The translations under genes and the position numbers were made by a program. The notes beneath the pieces were generated by a model that was not told where the DNA came from, did no database searches, and was given only the letters and a program-made list of their open reading frames with translations. Source: Ligustrum vulgare (Eukaryota; Streptophyta; Magnoliopsida; Lamiales; Oleaceae). Taken from it: DNA of 64,000 nucleotides. Shown piece by piece: positions 11,411 through 23,121 of this stretch; the first letter of the stretch is position 1; each line of letters opens with the position of its first letter. The stretch spans positions 56,812,096 to 56,876,095 of the forward strand of contig OY743177.1 of the NCBI GenBank assembly GCA_963555705.1. Reading direction: 5' to 3'.

Positions 11411-12094
11411 AACACACTTCTCAAAATTTTAGATGAATACATTTTGATTCATAAGCTAATCGTGGAGTTATCATTTTTGCATATTTGTATACATTGTGTC
11501 ATGTGTTAGTAACATTTTTACTCAGATTGCTCTCATCGAATATTATAACAAATAATCGGAGGCATTTAATTTTGCTAAACCATTGATAATACAAAATACT
11601 ATTATTATATCAATCAATATATAAAATCATTTAATGATTTCAAAATTTGAACTCACCGATATATATCAAGTTTTCTCATAATAATATAACTAGAGCAAAT
11701 AATATATAAGGATGTTTCTTTTAAGAAAATGATTAAGAAAAATAGGACTCAAAATGCAAGTCCAATAAACATTTCGTAATCTAGGAAAACTCCCTAATGG
11801 GGGTTCTTTTCACCCTTCTCTCACAATGCTACATTGCTACTTTGCTATCATTCACCCATAAGTTATTAATTTTTAATTGTTTTGGTTGATTTTGGGGGTT
11901 GGACATGCAGGTACATCCCACCCAGAAACTCTTAAGGGAAGGGGGGAGGACCCATACCTAGAACCCAAATAATAGGGGTGGGCCTTCCGAGTCTTGGATC
12001 ATTCGAGTCAAATTGTCAATCCTAAACATTAGTTGATTAGTTGATCTGTTTGAAAATTGTTAATACCTGATTGTATTATTGTATGGATTGTGTC
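11411..12094. other. Intergenic, nothing recognised
   Basis: AT-rich with a short G/C-rich patch at 11930-11995. No gene or bounded repeat could be supported. Confidence 0.45.
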
Positions 12095-12157
12095 CTATAC
12101 ACCCCGCGAGGTGTATCGCCCCCCTCGCGTGGGCGATACACCTCGCGGGGTGTATAG
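12095..12157. repeat. Perfect 27-bp GC-rich inverted repeat
   Basis: The arms 12095-12121 and 12131-12157 are exact reverse complements with a 9-nt loop (CCCTCGCGT). Each arm is itself nearly palindromic (ATACACC...GGTGTAT), so the block could also form a cruciform with side hairpins. The GC content is far above the surrounding AT-rich sequence. No gene adjoins it. Confidence 0.95.
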
Positions 12158-12659
12158 CCTTTTCCTTGTGTTGTATTAAAGAAAAAGAGTTATGTAGCGT
12201 TCTATTTGTATTTTATTTTATATTTTCATTTTCAAAAATATTTTATGTTTCCTATTTTTATTTTTATTTTAAATTTGCTGAAAACGAGTTTGGTTTGTCA
12301 TTTCTGAAAATCGTTTTTGAAAATGAAAAACTGGATAACATGTTATGTTTGAATTTTTCAGAAAACTACTTAAACTATTTTTAATTAATTTGCTTGCAGA
12401 ATACTACTGGTTCAAACTTAAATTTCCTTTCATAATACACTGAAAACATGGTTACCTGCAACACATTAATGTGAGCACTAAGAGTCTACATTAACACGGC
12501 TTGGTCAGGTTCGAGATTTGAGGAAGCTCTGCTTCTATTAAAATCTAGAAAATACAAGTTTTTTCAAAACCATTAGAGTCCATTTACCAAGGCATTTTTT
12601 TAAGTATAACAACAAGAATTCCCACTTTATTTTTTTTGTAATGTTGATATTGAATTCAA

Positions 12660-12815
12660 TAAAACTTTATTTTAGGCTTAATTCCAAGTTAGGATAATTC
12701 TAAAAAAAATAAAATTATTTAGGCTTATTTTCAAGTTAGTATAATTTTCAAGAATAAAATTAAATTTTTTTTTTTTTTTTAAACTTAGTTCCAAGTTAAG
12801 ATAATTCTAATAAAA
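12660..12815 (+). repeat. Three diverged ~45-60 bp tandem units
   Basis: The motif CTTAATTCCAAGTTAGGATA and variants (CTTATTTTCAAGTTAGTATA, CTTAGTTCCAAGTTAAGATA) recurs at about 12674, 12723 and 12783, each followed by an A- or T-rich stretch. It is probably a small local duplication. The rest of 12158-13580 shows nothing supportable as a gene, although the fibrillin promoter must lie at its right end. Confidence 0.65.
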
Positions 12816-13580
12816 AAAAAAATCCAAAAATGCGTTTTTCGCGTTTTGAATATTTTTTGTTGAAATATACTTAAAACGACCAAAACAAGGTTTTGAGCGT
12901 TTTGCGTTTTGTGTACAATTTTTTTTTTCCAAAAAGTATTTTCGAAAATGGTAAAGAGAACAAGTTTTTAGTGTTTTCGAAAATAGAAACAGAAAACGAC
13001 CTCAAAATAGTAAAGAGAACATGACCTTATACTCTTAAGGTGTGATTAATTGGAGAGAGAGGTGAAATCTCAATTTCATGGAATTCCAATTCTCACATTC
13101 CCTATGGAATTCGAATTCCTTAAATTGAAGGAAAATATTGCAACATAGTAAGTTGTTGAAATTCAAATTTCATGAAAAATAAAAATATATTTGATTGGAA
13201 CATGAAAAATTTAAATGAAAAATATATTTTTCATGGAACACAATATCCAATCAAATAAACTTTTTCATTGATCGAATCTACATTCATACATTTTTTTCTA
13301 CTTACGTATTCAATTTTCATAAGCTGTTACGCACGTAAAATATTTATTACTAAAATTAAAAGTATAAATATTTATACACGCTAATTTTTCCAATTATTTG
13401 ACCGGGAGAGTTTGACTGTTTATAATTTGGCGTAAATTACCCAAAATGGATCTCCAGGATATATGGGATCCACATGGCACCATATCTTGACCATCAAATT
13501 GAATTTGGGTCCATGGAATTCCAGTGAATTCTACAAAACTTCCTCACCACCCAATCAAAATTTACACTTTGCAAGCAGTC

Positions 13581-15964
13581 ATGGCGTCCTCTGTACTGAA
13601 TTTTACCCTTCCACCCTTTCACCATCAGTATTCTATACCATCATTATCCTCAGTTTCACCAATAAATTATGGTTCACTTCCGAGTTCAATTAATTTGTCT
13701 TCATCGTTTCACAGCAACTGCAATTTCAGGAAAAGGGTTATCTGTAGGTCATCTTCGAGTGAAGTCGAATTTATCGAACCTCCTGAAACTCAAAAATCGA
13801 AATATGAGCTTATTGGGTCCTTGAAGTTCAAATTATTGGTATAAATCGAAATCCCGGTTTTTTTTTTTTTCCATCATAGATGTGATAGAAATTTTGTAGC
13901 TAAATTGGTTTCAATTTCTTATATTAACTTCTCATTGTTTAGTGCTATGTGTTTTAGAAGAGGGGAAAGTACACCGAAATCAACACAAATTCGTTGTGGT
14001 TGCGGTTGTTTCAGTTATTGTGGACCCTCAGGTAGATGTAATAATGAACAAACAGAGTGGCAACAAAGGATTTCAAAGTGAGTTAAGGGAATTTGTGAGA
14101 TGTATGAAACTTGTAAAGACTGACAAAATTGGATTAGAAAAGATTGTAGTGTGTGGAGTAATTCTGGGGAGAATTTTTTAATTAATATTTTTAAGTGATA
14201 TCGTGGTATGGAGCACATACATTGGTTGATGAAAAAGCAATTGGTGGGTATTTATTTTACACCACCCAAATGCGCAATGTCAAAATGTTCAATTAAAATT
14301 GCCCCCCTAAAATTACTCGCGTGCTATACTGTAGTATTGTCTTCTATGATCAAGAGAATGTATGCTTGTTCACACCAAGCAAGCATTGATTTTATCTGTT
14401 AAAAATGAGCATTATAGTCTGGTACATCAAATTAGAGAAATTCACAGAAGCGGGATGAGCAAGCAAGATCAACAAGACAGGTAAACTTGTATGGTGTTTT
14501 TGGTTTGGTAGATACAACTGTACTGCATCGGAAAAGTGCAACATTTTGGCTTTTCTTAATTTACTTTACCAAACATGTCGTCTTCTAACTTCTGCAAACC
14601 GTGGAGAATAAGGCCAATAATTTGACCGTCGTGAAGCAATGGTTAGGATATCCAATTTCCAATTACTTCTCAGCTACATTTTTCGTGTCAACAAAGATAG
14701 GTATGAATGTATTTTAAGTACTTATTCAGTGTGAGTTAATTGAATATGAGTTGAGATGTGGGGTTGGCTGTAATGAAGTTTAATGATACGGTCCATTTGT
14801 ACTGTGAGATTTGATGACATTTTATTGAGGACGGAAGGTATTTTTGCAATGGTCCTCGTTTGCTGTCGTGGTCGTCATTGCCTAATCTGCATCTCTTGGG
14901 ACTGGGAAAAGGTTGCTAAAAACTAGAGAAAAACTTGTAGTACAGCTATAGGTTACATGATATGTATTTGCTCAAAAAAATTAGGAAAGTGAAAAAGTTA
15001 CATAAAATTTAAGAGTTAGTCCCAATCATGCCTTCTGATTCATGGGGGATTGTTAATTTCAGAGTGTGGTTTCTGGGTTAAATAGAGGTCTTGCTGCAAA
15101 TGAAGATGATCTACGCAAAGCTGACGATTTTGCTAAGGAGCTTGAATCTACCGGAGGTCCAGTAGATCTTTTCACTGATCTTGATAAACTGCAAGGCAGA
15201 TGGAAATTGATTTATAGCAGTGCATTTTCTTCTCGGACACTTGGCGGGAGTCGTCCTGGGCCACCTACTGGAAGACTTCTTCCCATAACTCTTGGTCAGG
15301 TACGCTAGAGTACTGTGGGAATGGTGCATGTTTTTGGCATTGTATCCATGTCTCTAGATTATTGCTATCGTGTTCTTGTAAATGATCTTTTATCATTCCA
15401 TCTTAGTACTCTTTGTAAATGATCTTTTAAGCTTAGCCAAACATGCTGGAATGCAGTATTTTCTTTTAATCTGATATAAGCCATTGTTTCTGATCAGGTG
15501 TTCCAAAGGATTGACACCTTTAGCAAAGATTTTGACAATATAGTAGAGCTTGAATTAGGTGCTCCATGGCCTTTTCCACCTGTTGAAGTAACTGCCACTT
15601 TAGCTCACAAATTTGAAATTATAGGTTGGTAACTTTTATATTCTGTTCTTTCAGTTCAAAGTCCTCTTTTAGCCTTTCTTTGTTTTTCGTGATGGATAGA
15701 TTACAAATTCTCTTGATGGATGTTACTCAATCCTCAAACTTTTGAACAGAAAATTGCAAAATCAAGATAACATACGAAAAAACAACTGTGAAGACGATAG
15801 GAAACTTATCACAACTTCCACCATTGGAAATACCACGTTTACCAGATGGATTAAGGCCGCCATCTAATCCAGGAACTGGTGAATTTGAAGTTACATACCT
15901 CGACTCAGACACGCGCATCACTCGGGGAGACCGGGGAGAGCTACGGGTTTTCCTAATCTCATAA
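13581..15964 (+). CDS. FBN6: Plastid-lipid-associated protein/fibrillin (FBN6/PAP8-like)
   Basis: A lipid-binding, lipocalin-like protein of plastoglobules and thylakoids, linked in the family to carotenoid/lipid storage and photo-oxidative stress. Four exons, 13581-13838, 15063-15299, 15498-15624 and 15750-15964, join in frame to 278 codons with GT-AG introns. I chose the start MASSVLNFT because it opens a Ser-rich, acid-poor plastid transit peptide; an in-frame ATG lies 57 bases upstream. The mature part contains KLQGRWKLIYSSAFSSRT, PTGRLLPITLGQVFQRID, ELGAPWPFPPVEVTATLAH and the C-terminal signature TRITRGDRGELRVFLIS (TRITRGDRGELRVF seen as RITRGDRGELRVF), typical of the PAP/fibrillin domain. 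Intron 1 is long (1224 bp). The gene converges on the GLTP gene. The FBN6 subgroup is from recalled similarity and less certain than the family. Confidence 0.93.
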
Positions 15965-16775
15965 GGTAACCTTCATCCTTTTTGTATAATTTCGGTCGAA
16001 CAGTTTTGGTATCACACTACTCTACTGTTTTTTATTTTCACCCCATTTTGTATTGAGATTGCACAATATAACATTATGAAGGCAATGAAGTTACCATATT
16101 GTATAAGCTTTACAATATCCTCATCGTTGTTAATAAATGTTTTGCCTCACATGAGTAAAATATGCAAAACTAGAGGAAAAAAAATTCTTGTCCCAATATT
16201 CTACAAAACAAATTAATACACCTTTTTTTCAATTTTGGGTCGGGATAGGCGGGGCGTGAATTTTTAATATCCCGGCTCGACATTTTTATATGTTTAGCCT
16301 CAAATTTAGATCAAACCTCTTGGCTCACAACTTATTGTGGATCTGAATAGTTGAATGAGATGTTTACAAATAGAAATTGTTCATCTCTGTCAAGAAGCTT
16401 GCATAGTATCGAGCCCTACACCTCTCTGCACCCAAAAAAACGTGTACCAATCAATAGAGACGTTAAAGATGTAGGAGCGACTGTTAGACTGTATAGAGTC
16501 TAATCATACTCTAAATTTATCCCTTTGACCATAGCATAATCATCCTGTCGAGTTATCCTTCGGACTGCAGATTTCAGTAGTTTTTTGGGGCCGCCCTAAA
16601 GTTCCTATTATACAAAAGATTTTATGATAGGAGGCTGGTTTTTGTCCCAATTTTTATGACTCCTAATACCAAGTGCTGCTCGGCTAAGCTTTTAAGCGCT
16701 TATAAGCGGTGGATTCAAGGAATTTGTGGTTAACCGACCCCAGGAATGTATGATTCAAAATGATGTTTGACTAGC
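15965..16775. other. Intergenic between convergent genes
   Basis: This stretch holds the 3' flanks of the fibrillin gene (plus) and the glycolipid transfer gene (minus). No separate gene or repeat was recognised. A short last exon of the minus-strand gene could lie here, but I found no convincing one. Confidence 0.6.
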
Positions 16776-17724
16776 TTATAAGCTTGAAAATCTTACCAGA
16801 AACTTGTGGATCTCTGCCAGAACTGGTGAGAAGTTCTTGCAAAAGTTCTCCATATCACTGTAGATGTCACCTTGGGTCCCTAAAACCTGCATGAACTTTT
16901 TCCGGTCTGGCACAAGCTTTATAACGACCTTAGTTTCGCCATGAAAATGTCAAAATAGATACTTCAGTACTCTTAAATAAACTGATTCTGTAATCAAATC
17001 TGCATAAATAAATACCATGAAAGTTGAACTTGCAAGCCAGCCATGCCATTTTTTCAATGTCTTGCTGTATGAATCATTACAAGCATGTGACATTGACCAA
17101 TCTTGATGCTCTGCTAGATTATGGAACAGGGCAACTAAAAAATCCATTGCTCTGCGCAATGTAGTAACCGTAAATCGACTTTAATCGCGGAAAGATTATG
17201 CTAAAAAAGTAACTTCTAAAGAAGCTTGATTATAAGTAGAACCTAGTTAACCAAAGAAGTCCACTGGTACAGCTAGATGATGATTTAGCAGTTTTTGTTT
17301 CAACTTCAGCAAGTACTATGCTGTACAAGTAGTTGAATCTTGATGGATTAGAAGAATACTTAGATTCCAGTCTCTGCAGGTTCATAAATGTAATTACCCA
17401 CCCATTCGTCCTGCTCGAATACAAAAGATTATCGTGCTAGAAATTCATCTATCTTACCGATATATTACCGCTGATATCAGATTTCACCATCGTCATAGCA
17501 GTTCCAAAATGATCTAGTATCAGAAATTTGGAAAATCAAATTCATCTCTATGTATAAAAAGGAAATTCGATTCGAGTAGAAATTTAAATTAAAAGTTGAA
17601 ATTAACCTAGAATTGGCAACATGAGTTTGCAAACATCCAATAAAGGCTTGGCAAGTATATCCCCTTGTTCGGATTTCACGTTCTTAATTCCTTCCAAACA
17701 AGGCGTGAACCCATTTTCCTCCAT
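16776..17724 (-). CDS. Glycolipid transfer protein (GLTP domain)
   Basis: A soluble all-helical protein that moves glycosphingolipids between membranes in the cytosol. Five exons on the minus strand, 17724-17607, 17513-17458, 17373-17243, 17151-17016 and 16928-16776, join in frame to 197 aa, close to the family's usual ~200. It starts MEENGFTPCLEGIKNVKSEQ. Family residues seen: D52 and N56 in VKSDISGNI, W99 in GLLWLTRAMDFL and H138 in KKWHGWLASSTF, corresponding to the sugar-headgroup site known in GLTP. The last exon ends HKFLVRFSSL by reading through a good splice donor (GTAAGA, just after HKFL at 16797), so the true C-terminus may instead come from a small downstream exon. A splice acceptor 15 bases before the ATG (17740) points to an intron in the 5' UTR. 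Arabidopsis GLTP1 is the closest family member I can recall. Confidence 0.93.
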
Positions 17725-18401
17725 TAAGTGCACAAATTTCTGCAATAAAAAATTATAGAAAAATCATGACATAACGTTCGATTGAATGTGGCAATTAATA
17801 AGAATTAAATCGAAAACTAACAATTTACAATCTCTCGAATAAGAATATTGAATGCATGCAAAAACATAAAATGACAAATCAATAATAATAATAAAAAAAT
17901 TGATTATGAGATGATGGCAAATTGGCAATGAAGAACCTTAGATTAGAATGTGCAGAGAAAATTAGATCTACGTGTAAAAAATATACCTTTGTGTGAGGAT
18001 GGATTTTATTTTTTATTATTAATCGATGAATAGAAAATTATGAATTTAGTGATGTAAAATTAAATTAAAAAGTGCACGGAAATTAAATAATTTTGGTCTA
18101 TTTCACGGTGAAATCAAGATTCGACCTTGATCAAATTGGCCAAGCTTGATGAAGACCATTTCACGGATTGGTCCGTTGAAATTAGCGGGTTGTGCCTGAT
18201 GGATTTTCTAGCTTGACGATCCATGATGAGAGATGCTACAGGAATCGAATCCGGGGCCGAAAGTTTGCCACCTTCACACGTGTCAATCATCTACTTTTTT
18301 GCCATCACATTACCATCGAAATCTACGACTTACCTAAATTCGGTCATCCATTTAGTCATACTTTTCGGGCTAAGTAGTATTTTCCATCCATGATGATCGG
18401 T
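17725..18401 (-). other. 5' UTR intron and upstream region of the GLTP gene
   Basis: A polypyrimidine-TTGCAG acceptor (17740-17745 region, minus strand) abuts a 15-base leader before the ATG, so an untranslated first exon should lie to the right, probably around 17900-18000. I cannot place it exactly and see no unambiguous TATA box. Confidence 0.45.
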
Positions 18402-18753
18402 TAGTGATGGCAACGGGGTGGGTTAAGGTCAGGTCCCTCGGACTCGTGTCCAGCCCCGCGAAATTTCTCAATCCCAAACTTGCGCCGCGACCCTCGAATT
18501 TCGGGTTCGGGACGGGTCGGCTCTGCCGCCCCATTTAATCTTTTTATTTGTTCGATATTTTTTTTTATATTTTTCTCTTTAATATATTATTTTAAATAAT
18601 ATATCGGGGCGGGTTCGGAGCAGGGTGATCAAAACCCGCCTGCTCGACCCTCTCGGATCACTAAAACTCGACCCAAACTCGTCTCGCCGACCCGCGGGGC
18701 AGATTTTTTCACCCGCCGGGTTCGGGGAGGGTTTTTTTTTCCTTCCATCTCTA
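18402..18753. mobile_element. hAT-like MITE, 352 bp
   Basis: The left end TAGTGATGGCAACGGGG and the complement of the right end, TAGAGATGGAAGG, form terminal inverted repeats of the TAGNGATGG type common in plant hAT MITEs. Subterminal parts are rich in CGGGTTCGGG/CCCGCGGG and inverted about the centre. An 8-bp target duplication is not visible. Confidence 0.65.
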
Positions 18754-18807
18754 CGTCCACTTAACTAATTTATAATTTTATTTCAAATTGAACTAAATTC
18801 CTAAGAA

Positions 18808-18834
18808 ATGATGATGATGATGATGATGATGATG
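18808..18834 (+). repeat. (ATG)9 microsatellite
   Basis: Nine perfect ATG units. Not inside a recognised coding sequence. Confidence 0.95.
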
Positions 18835-20277
18835 TCGTCCGTTCGCATAAATACCAAAGGGGTCAATCTGAAATTTACTTAAGTTTCATAAAATCAAATT
18901 TTGGGTGGTGATTTGATTCTCTATATAGATATAGATAAAGATCCAACAATTCAAATATAGATATTCAAGAATTCAATTATTTACGAGAAACATAGGTAAT
19001 TTCAGATTCTTGCTAATCTCAATTTAGATTTTGCTAAATTTTAATTAAAATGTGAATTAAATTTATAATGTTGGATTATGTTCATCATCTTTTATACTTT
19101 TTGAATTTTTATTTGCTTGTAATATTGGGATTTTAGAAGTGATACAATGTTGATGTGTTCTAAACAGTGTTCTAAAATGCGTAATGCGTTAATTATTAAT
19201 TGTGTTATATCGCACATAAGGTCGAATTTTTGGGTGTCCAAGAACTTTCAAAGATGAATAAAATCCTAAATCGCTTTAATGCGAAGCACTATCTAAAAGT
19301 CTAAAAAAATTGCAAATTTTAGATTGTTTTGTGTTTAAAAAAATGGATCTAGGTTACCACCAAAGGCTCAATAGTCCATGTTCAAATAATTATTTATCAT
19401 TTCTTTGGTTTAGAAAGAATCGTTTTTACTACGTTAATTAAGTATTTTGTGCAAGTAACCCTAATAATAAACAAGAAGTTGGATTGTTCTAGCTCGAATA
19501 TTGGTGGGTCTTCGAATTTTCATTAAGGCCTCTCATTTAGTTTTATTTATTTATAAGTTTTTCTTTTGTCTCTGTTGAAATTTGAAAATGTACAATGCTC
19601 CATAGCATTCGTCTATTGTTTTAATGTTGATGTCAATTCCAAACGATATTTTGTTTTTCATAGGCACGCTCATCTTTGTTACACAAGTCTTTTAATTATA
19701 GTTTGATTTGTTACAAAGTTTAAAATTCTCTTATAAAGTTTAAACTTCTCAAAGAGATTTTATGTTGTACATGAATTATCTCGCACAAGGACTACTATAT
19801 GTTTTGTATTAAGTAGACCTTAATACATGTCCTTGTTTAGGCAAGCACTTGTATTTATTAATGAACTTTGGAATACTACTAGTAAGTTCGTTTCACTCTA
19901 GTATTTTTCACCATATTGCTAAGATGAGTTCTAACATAGTGTCAAAATAAATGAATTAATTGATGATGTACCAGATCAAGTTGATCAGTATCATGAGGGA
20001 CCTGGTTGAAATTTATCCAGTTGCAACAGTATTGTTTGGTGCTTCACACATCGTGCACGCATTCTCCTACTCACATCCATAATAGATATCCTTCTAGTAT
20101 ATTCTTCAGTTAGAATCTTTATAGATGTAGGTTGATGATCAATCCACGGGATTTTGATTATGTATTGATTCGTATGTATAGATTTACTGCTTTAAATTGG
20201 TTGTAAGCCTCAGCACTTCGTAAGCTTCTTAATTGAAACTTAATTCAGTTCAAAGTAAATTTTGCTTAAATTTTACT
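18835..20277. other. Intergenic, ends in the 5' LTR of a Copia element
   Basis: The right end must contain a 5' LTR, because a primer-binding site starts at 20278. With no second LTR to compare, its left boundary cannot be fixed. No coding sequence is recognised. Confidence 0.5.
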
Positions 20278-20329
20278 TGGTATCAAAGCCGTTCAATGGT
20301 TGATAATTCTCCTTAAAACATAAATTCCT

Positions 20330-21200
20330 CAACTCCTGGTACCGGTTCTACAAACCAGATGACTCAGCCTACTACTTTGTCTTCTTCACACTATCAATTT
20401 CACTCAAAATGTATCTGTCAAGCTGGACAGAGAGAATTTTTTGCCGTGGAAGAATATGGTTATGCCAATCATCAAAGGGCATAACCTTGAAGGGTATCTC
20501 CTTGGTTCGAGACCTTGTCCACCAGAAGAAATTTCAATCCAGATTACTACTGAAAGTGGGGTCATAGTTCAGTTACAAAGTAATCTAGACTATTTCAAGT
20601 GGATCTCTCATGATCAATTGTTGATAGGGTAGCTTTACTCCTCCATGACGCCTGAAATCACAACGAGGGTCATGGGAAGTACAAGCTAGAGCCAGCTATG
20701 GACAAGCATTCTGGAGAGTTTTGGTGTGATGAACAAGTCTATGCTGACATTTCTAACCGGTGAGCTACAAAGGATAAGGAAAGGAAGTTCTACTATGGAT
20801 CAGTACCTAGCTACAGCAAAGAGATTAGCAGACAACCTTGAAATAGCTGGGAAGGCAGTCAATCAAGATGATCTAAGTACACAAGTGCTACCAGGACCAG
20901 GCTTAGATGAGGACTACACACCTGTAGTAGTTCAAATCAATGGAAGAGAATCAGTTAGCTGGCAGCAGCTAACATCAATTCTGCTTACTTATGAAAATAG
21001 GCTGGATCATCTAAATAAAATGAGAAAGCGCGGTAAATCTGAGCCAGGGAAGTAGAAGAGGAAGATTTACTAGAAGAAACAGTAGAGGAAATTTCAGAGG
21101 TCCTAGGGGTAGAAACAGAGGAAGAGGATCCAGACAAAATGAATACAAGACTCCATGTCAAATTTGTTGACTCAATAACCATCAGGCTGGATGGTGCTTT
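20330..21200 (+). pseudogene. Copia gag, decayed
   Basis: Retrotransposon capsid/nucleocapsid precursor. Recognisable pieces are LEGYLLGSRPCPP (20480-20520), WISHDQLLIG followed by a stop and LYSSMTPEI (20600-20650), and a long helical part (20726-21055) containing FLTGELQRIRKGSSTMDQYL and LPGPGLDEDYTPVVVQI. An Arg/Gly-rich stretch and a damaged zinc knuckle (CQIC then stop, NHQAGWC) follow at 21060-21200. Several in-frame stops show that it is inactive. Confidence 0.82.
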
Positions 21201-21308
21201 AAGAGGTATGATGACAATTTTTGTACTAAAAGATCAGGAGAAATGAATAACTCTCAGTAAGGAAATCAGAGAAATCAGAACATTACATATGTTGCTTACT
21301 ATGCAAGT

Positions 21309-22430
21309 CCACACACACTTGAAGATTCCTCCTGGTTTATGGACTCAGGGGCAAACAACCATGTTACAAGCGATTTTGGAAGTCTCAGTGGAGCTAAACA
21401 GTACACTAGTAAAGAGCCAATCCTAGTCAGTAATGGTAACCTTCTCCCTATTACACACAGAGGTTTTAGAAGGTTCACTACTAGTGAAAATAGAGAATTC
21501 ATACTAAATAGATTATTACATGTTCCTAAGATTAAGAAAAATTTACTAAGTGTTTCCCAATTCACTCGTGATAATTATGTTCTCATTGAATTTTATCATC
21601 ATTGTTTTGTCGTGAAGGATCTCCTCACAAGGAAGGTACTAATGCAAGGGAGACTCGGTGATGGACTTTACCAGCTTCATCTTCCAAATAAAAACAATCA
21701 AGACAAGACTCAAGCATTCACCAGAAAGTCCAATGTTCATGTTCTATTACTATCAAACGTCTATTTTAATTCTAATGTATCTCCTAAAGTTTTAGAACTT
21801 GAAGTGTGGCATAGGAGATTAGGCCACCCTTCATTATCTGTGCTTAATCATGTACTGAAACATTGTAAGACAAAATTTCAGACTATTATTACACTTCCAT
21901 TCTATGAACCCTGTCAGTTTGGTAAAAGTCACAAATTACTGTTTCAAATCTCTACATCACATGCTCAAAATCCTCTAGATCTAATTCATAGTGATGTGTG
22001 GGGACCTTTTCCAATAAAATCAACAGTAGGTTTCAGATATTACATCCTCTTTGTTGATGATTTAAGTAGACATTCTTGGATCTATCCTATGAGAGCAAAG
22101 TCAGAAGCCTTAAAATTGTTCTTGCAATTCAAAACTCTTGTGGAAAACAAATTTGAAAGAAGAACCAAACTCTACAAATTGATTATGGAGGAGAGTACAA
22201 AACATTTGAACAAATGGCATTAGAATTAGGTCTTGAAATGAGATATTCCTGTCCTTATACTTTACCCCAAAATGGAAGAGCTAAGAGGAAACATAGACAT
22301 ATCACCGAGACTGTGGGTAGTGGACCAAGAAAACTGGAGACTAATGTATTGACAAAATGTAGAACTGAAATGATTATGATGGAAGTGAATTCTTTGGATA
22401 ATGTTGGGGATGTGAAGGAGAAACTATAGA
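21309..22430 (+). pseudogene. Copia protease-integrase fragment
   Basis: This would encode the polyprotein part that processes the capsid and inserts cDNA. Seen: the protease motif SWFMDSGANNHVT (21329), where D-S-G is the active-site triad; the gag-pre-integrase zinc-binding region VWHRRLGHPS (21808) with C...C downstream; and the integrase core with DLIHSDVWGP (first D) and LFVDDLSRHSWIY. The frame shifts near 22165, after which IDYGGEY is readable in another frame. The third catalytic residue is altered: PQNGRAKRKHRH has Lys where the family has Glu (AERKHR). It ends about 22430 without reverse transcriptase. Clearly inactive. Confidence 0.86.
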
Positions 22431-23121
22431 AGTTAATGAATGTTCTCAATTACAGTTGGATCTTCCACAAGAAGGTTATGTTTTCACGTACAAATACAAT
22501 GTGATGGATGAATATCGATCTTTTAGCTGGCATAATGTTGGCCAAGGTGATATCCATTGATATCTTTAATGCGACTGCTTCTCATGGACCTTTCTTAGAG
22601 TATTTTTTTTGTCCTAAGGGGCACATAGAGCTCTCATTTAGGAGTCGTAGAGCTCTCAATTGGGTTTCTCCAAGCTCTTACTTTTGGTCTTTTTTAACCT
22701 ATGCAATATGTAAATCTCTCACTTAAGGTCTTATTTGAAGATAGAGAATTTTGGTTGAAGATGATACTTATATTACTTAAGAACTCTTAGCTTTTTGCTT
22801 GATACAAAATTGTAGAATTATCCCCTATTTATACTATTTGCACCTCTTTAACTAATGGTTAGGATTGTGTCACCTCATATCTAATCTAATAGTTACAATT
22901 ACATCTCTAGAACTATCTTCTAAAATATCTACCTATCTAGAAATACCACCATAAAATATCTACTACTCTAGAAATGTATTCACAAAACATCTCCACAAAT
23001 ATCAAGATATTTTCTAAAGATTTATCTAAACGTGTTTCTAGAAATTGAGCTTATTGGACTTGAATATTTATTTTAAACTCAATAATTATTGGATCAATAA
23101 AAGTTTATTATTCAACACTTT

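Larger units (their letters stand above)
20278..22510 (+). mobile_element. Ty1/Copia element, truncated after integrase
   Basis: The order is that of a plus-strand Copia element: primer-binding site TGGTATCAAAGCC (20278-20290), gag, protease, gag-pre-integrase and integrase. Homology stops at about 22430; reverse transcriptase, RNase H and the 3' LTR are absent. An oppositely oriented Copia element begins close by (about 22540), so this is probably a deletion or insertion junction. Confidence 0.85.

Noticed and set aside
13040..13270. Possible small MITE with CAATTTCATGGAATTCC repeats
   Set aside because: Internal inverted similarity but no clear termini or target duplication.
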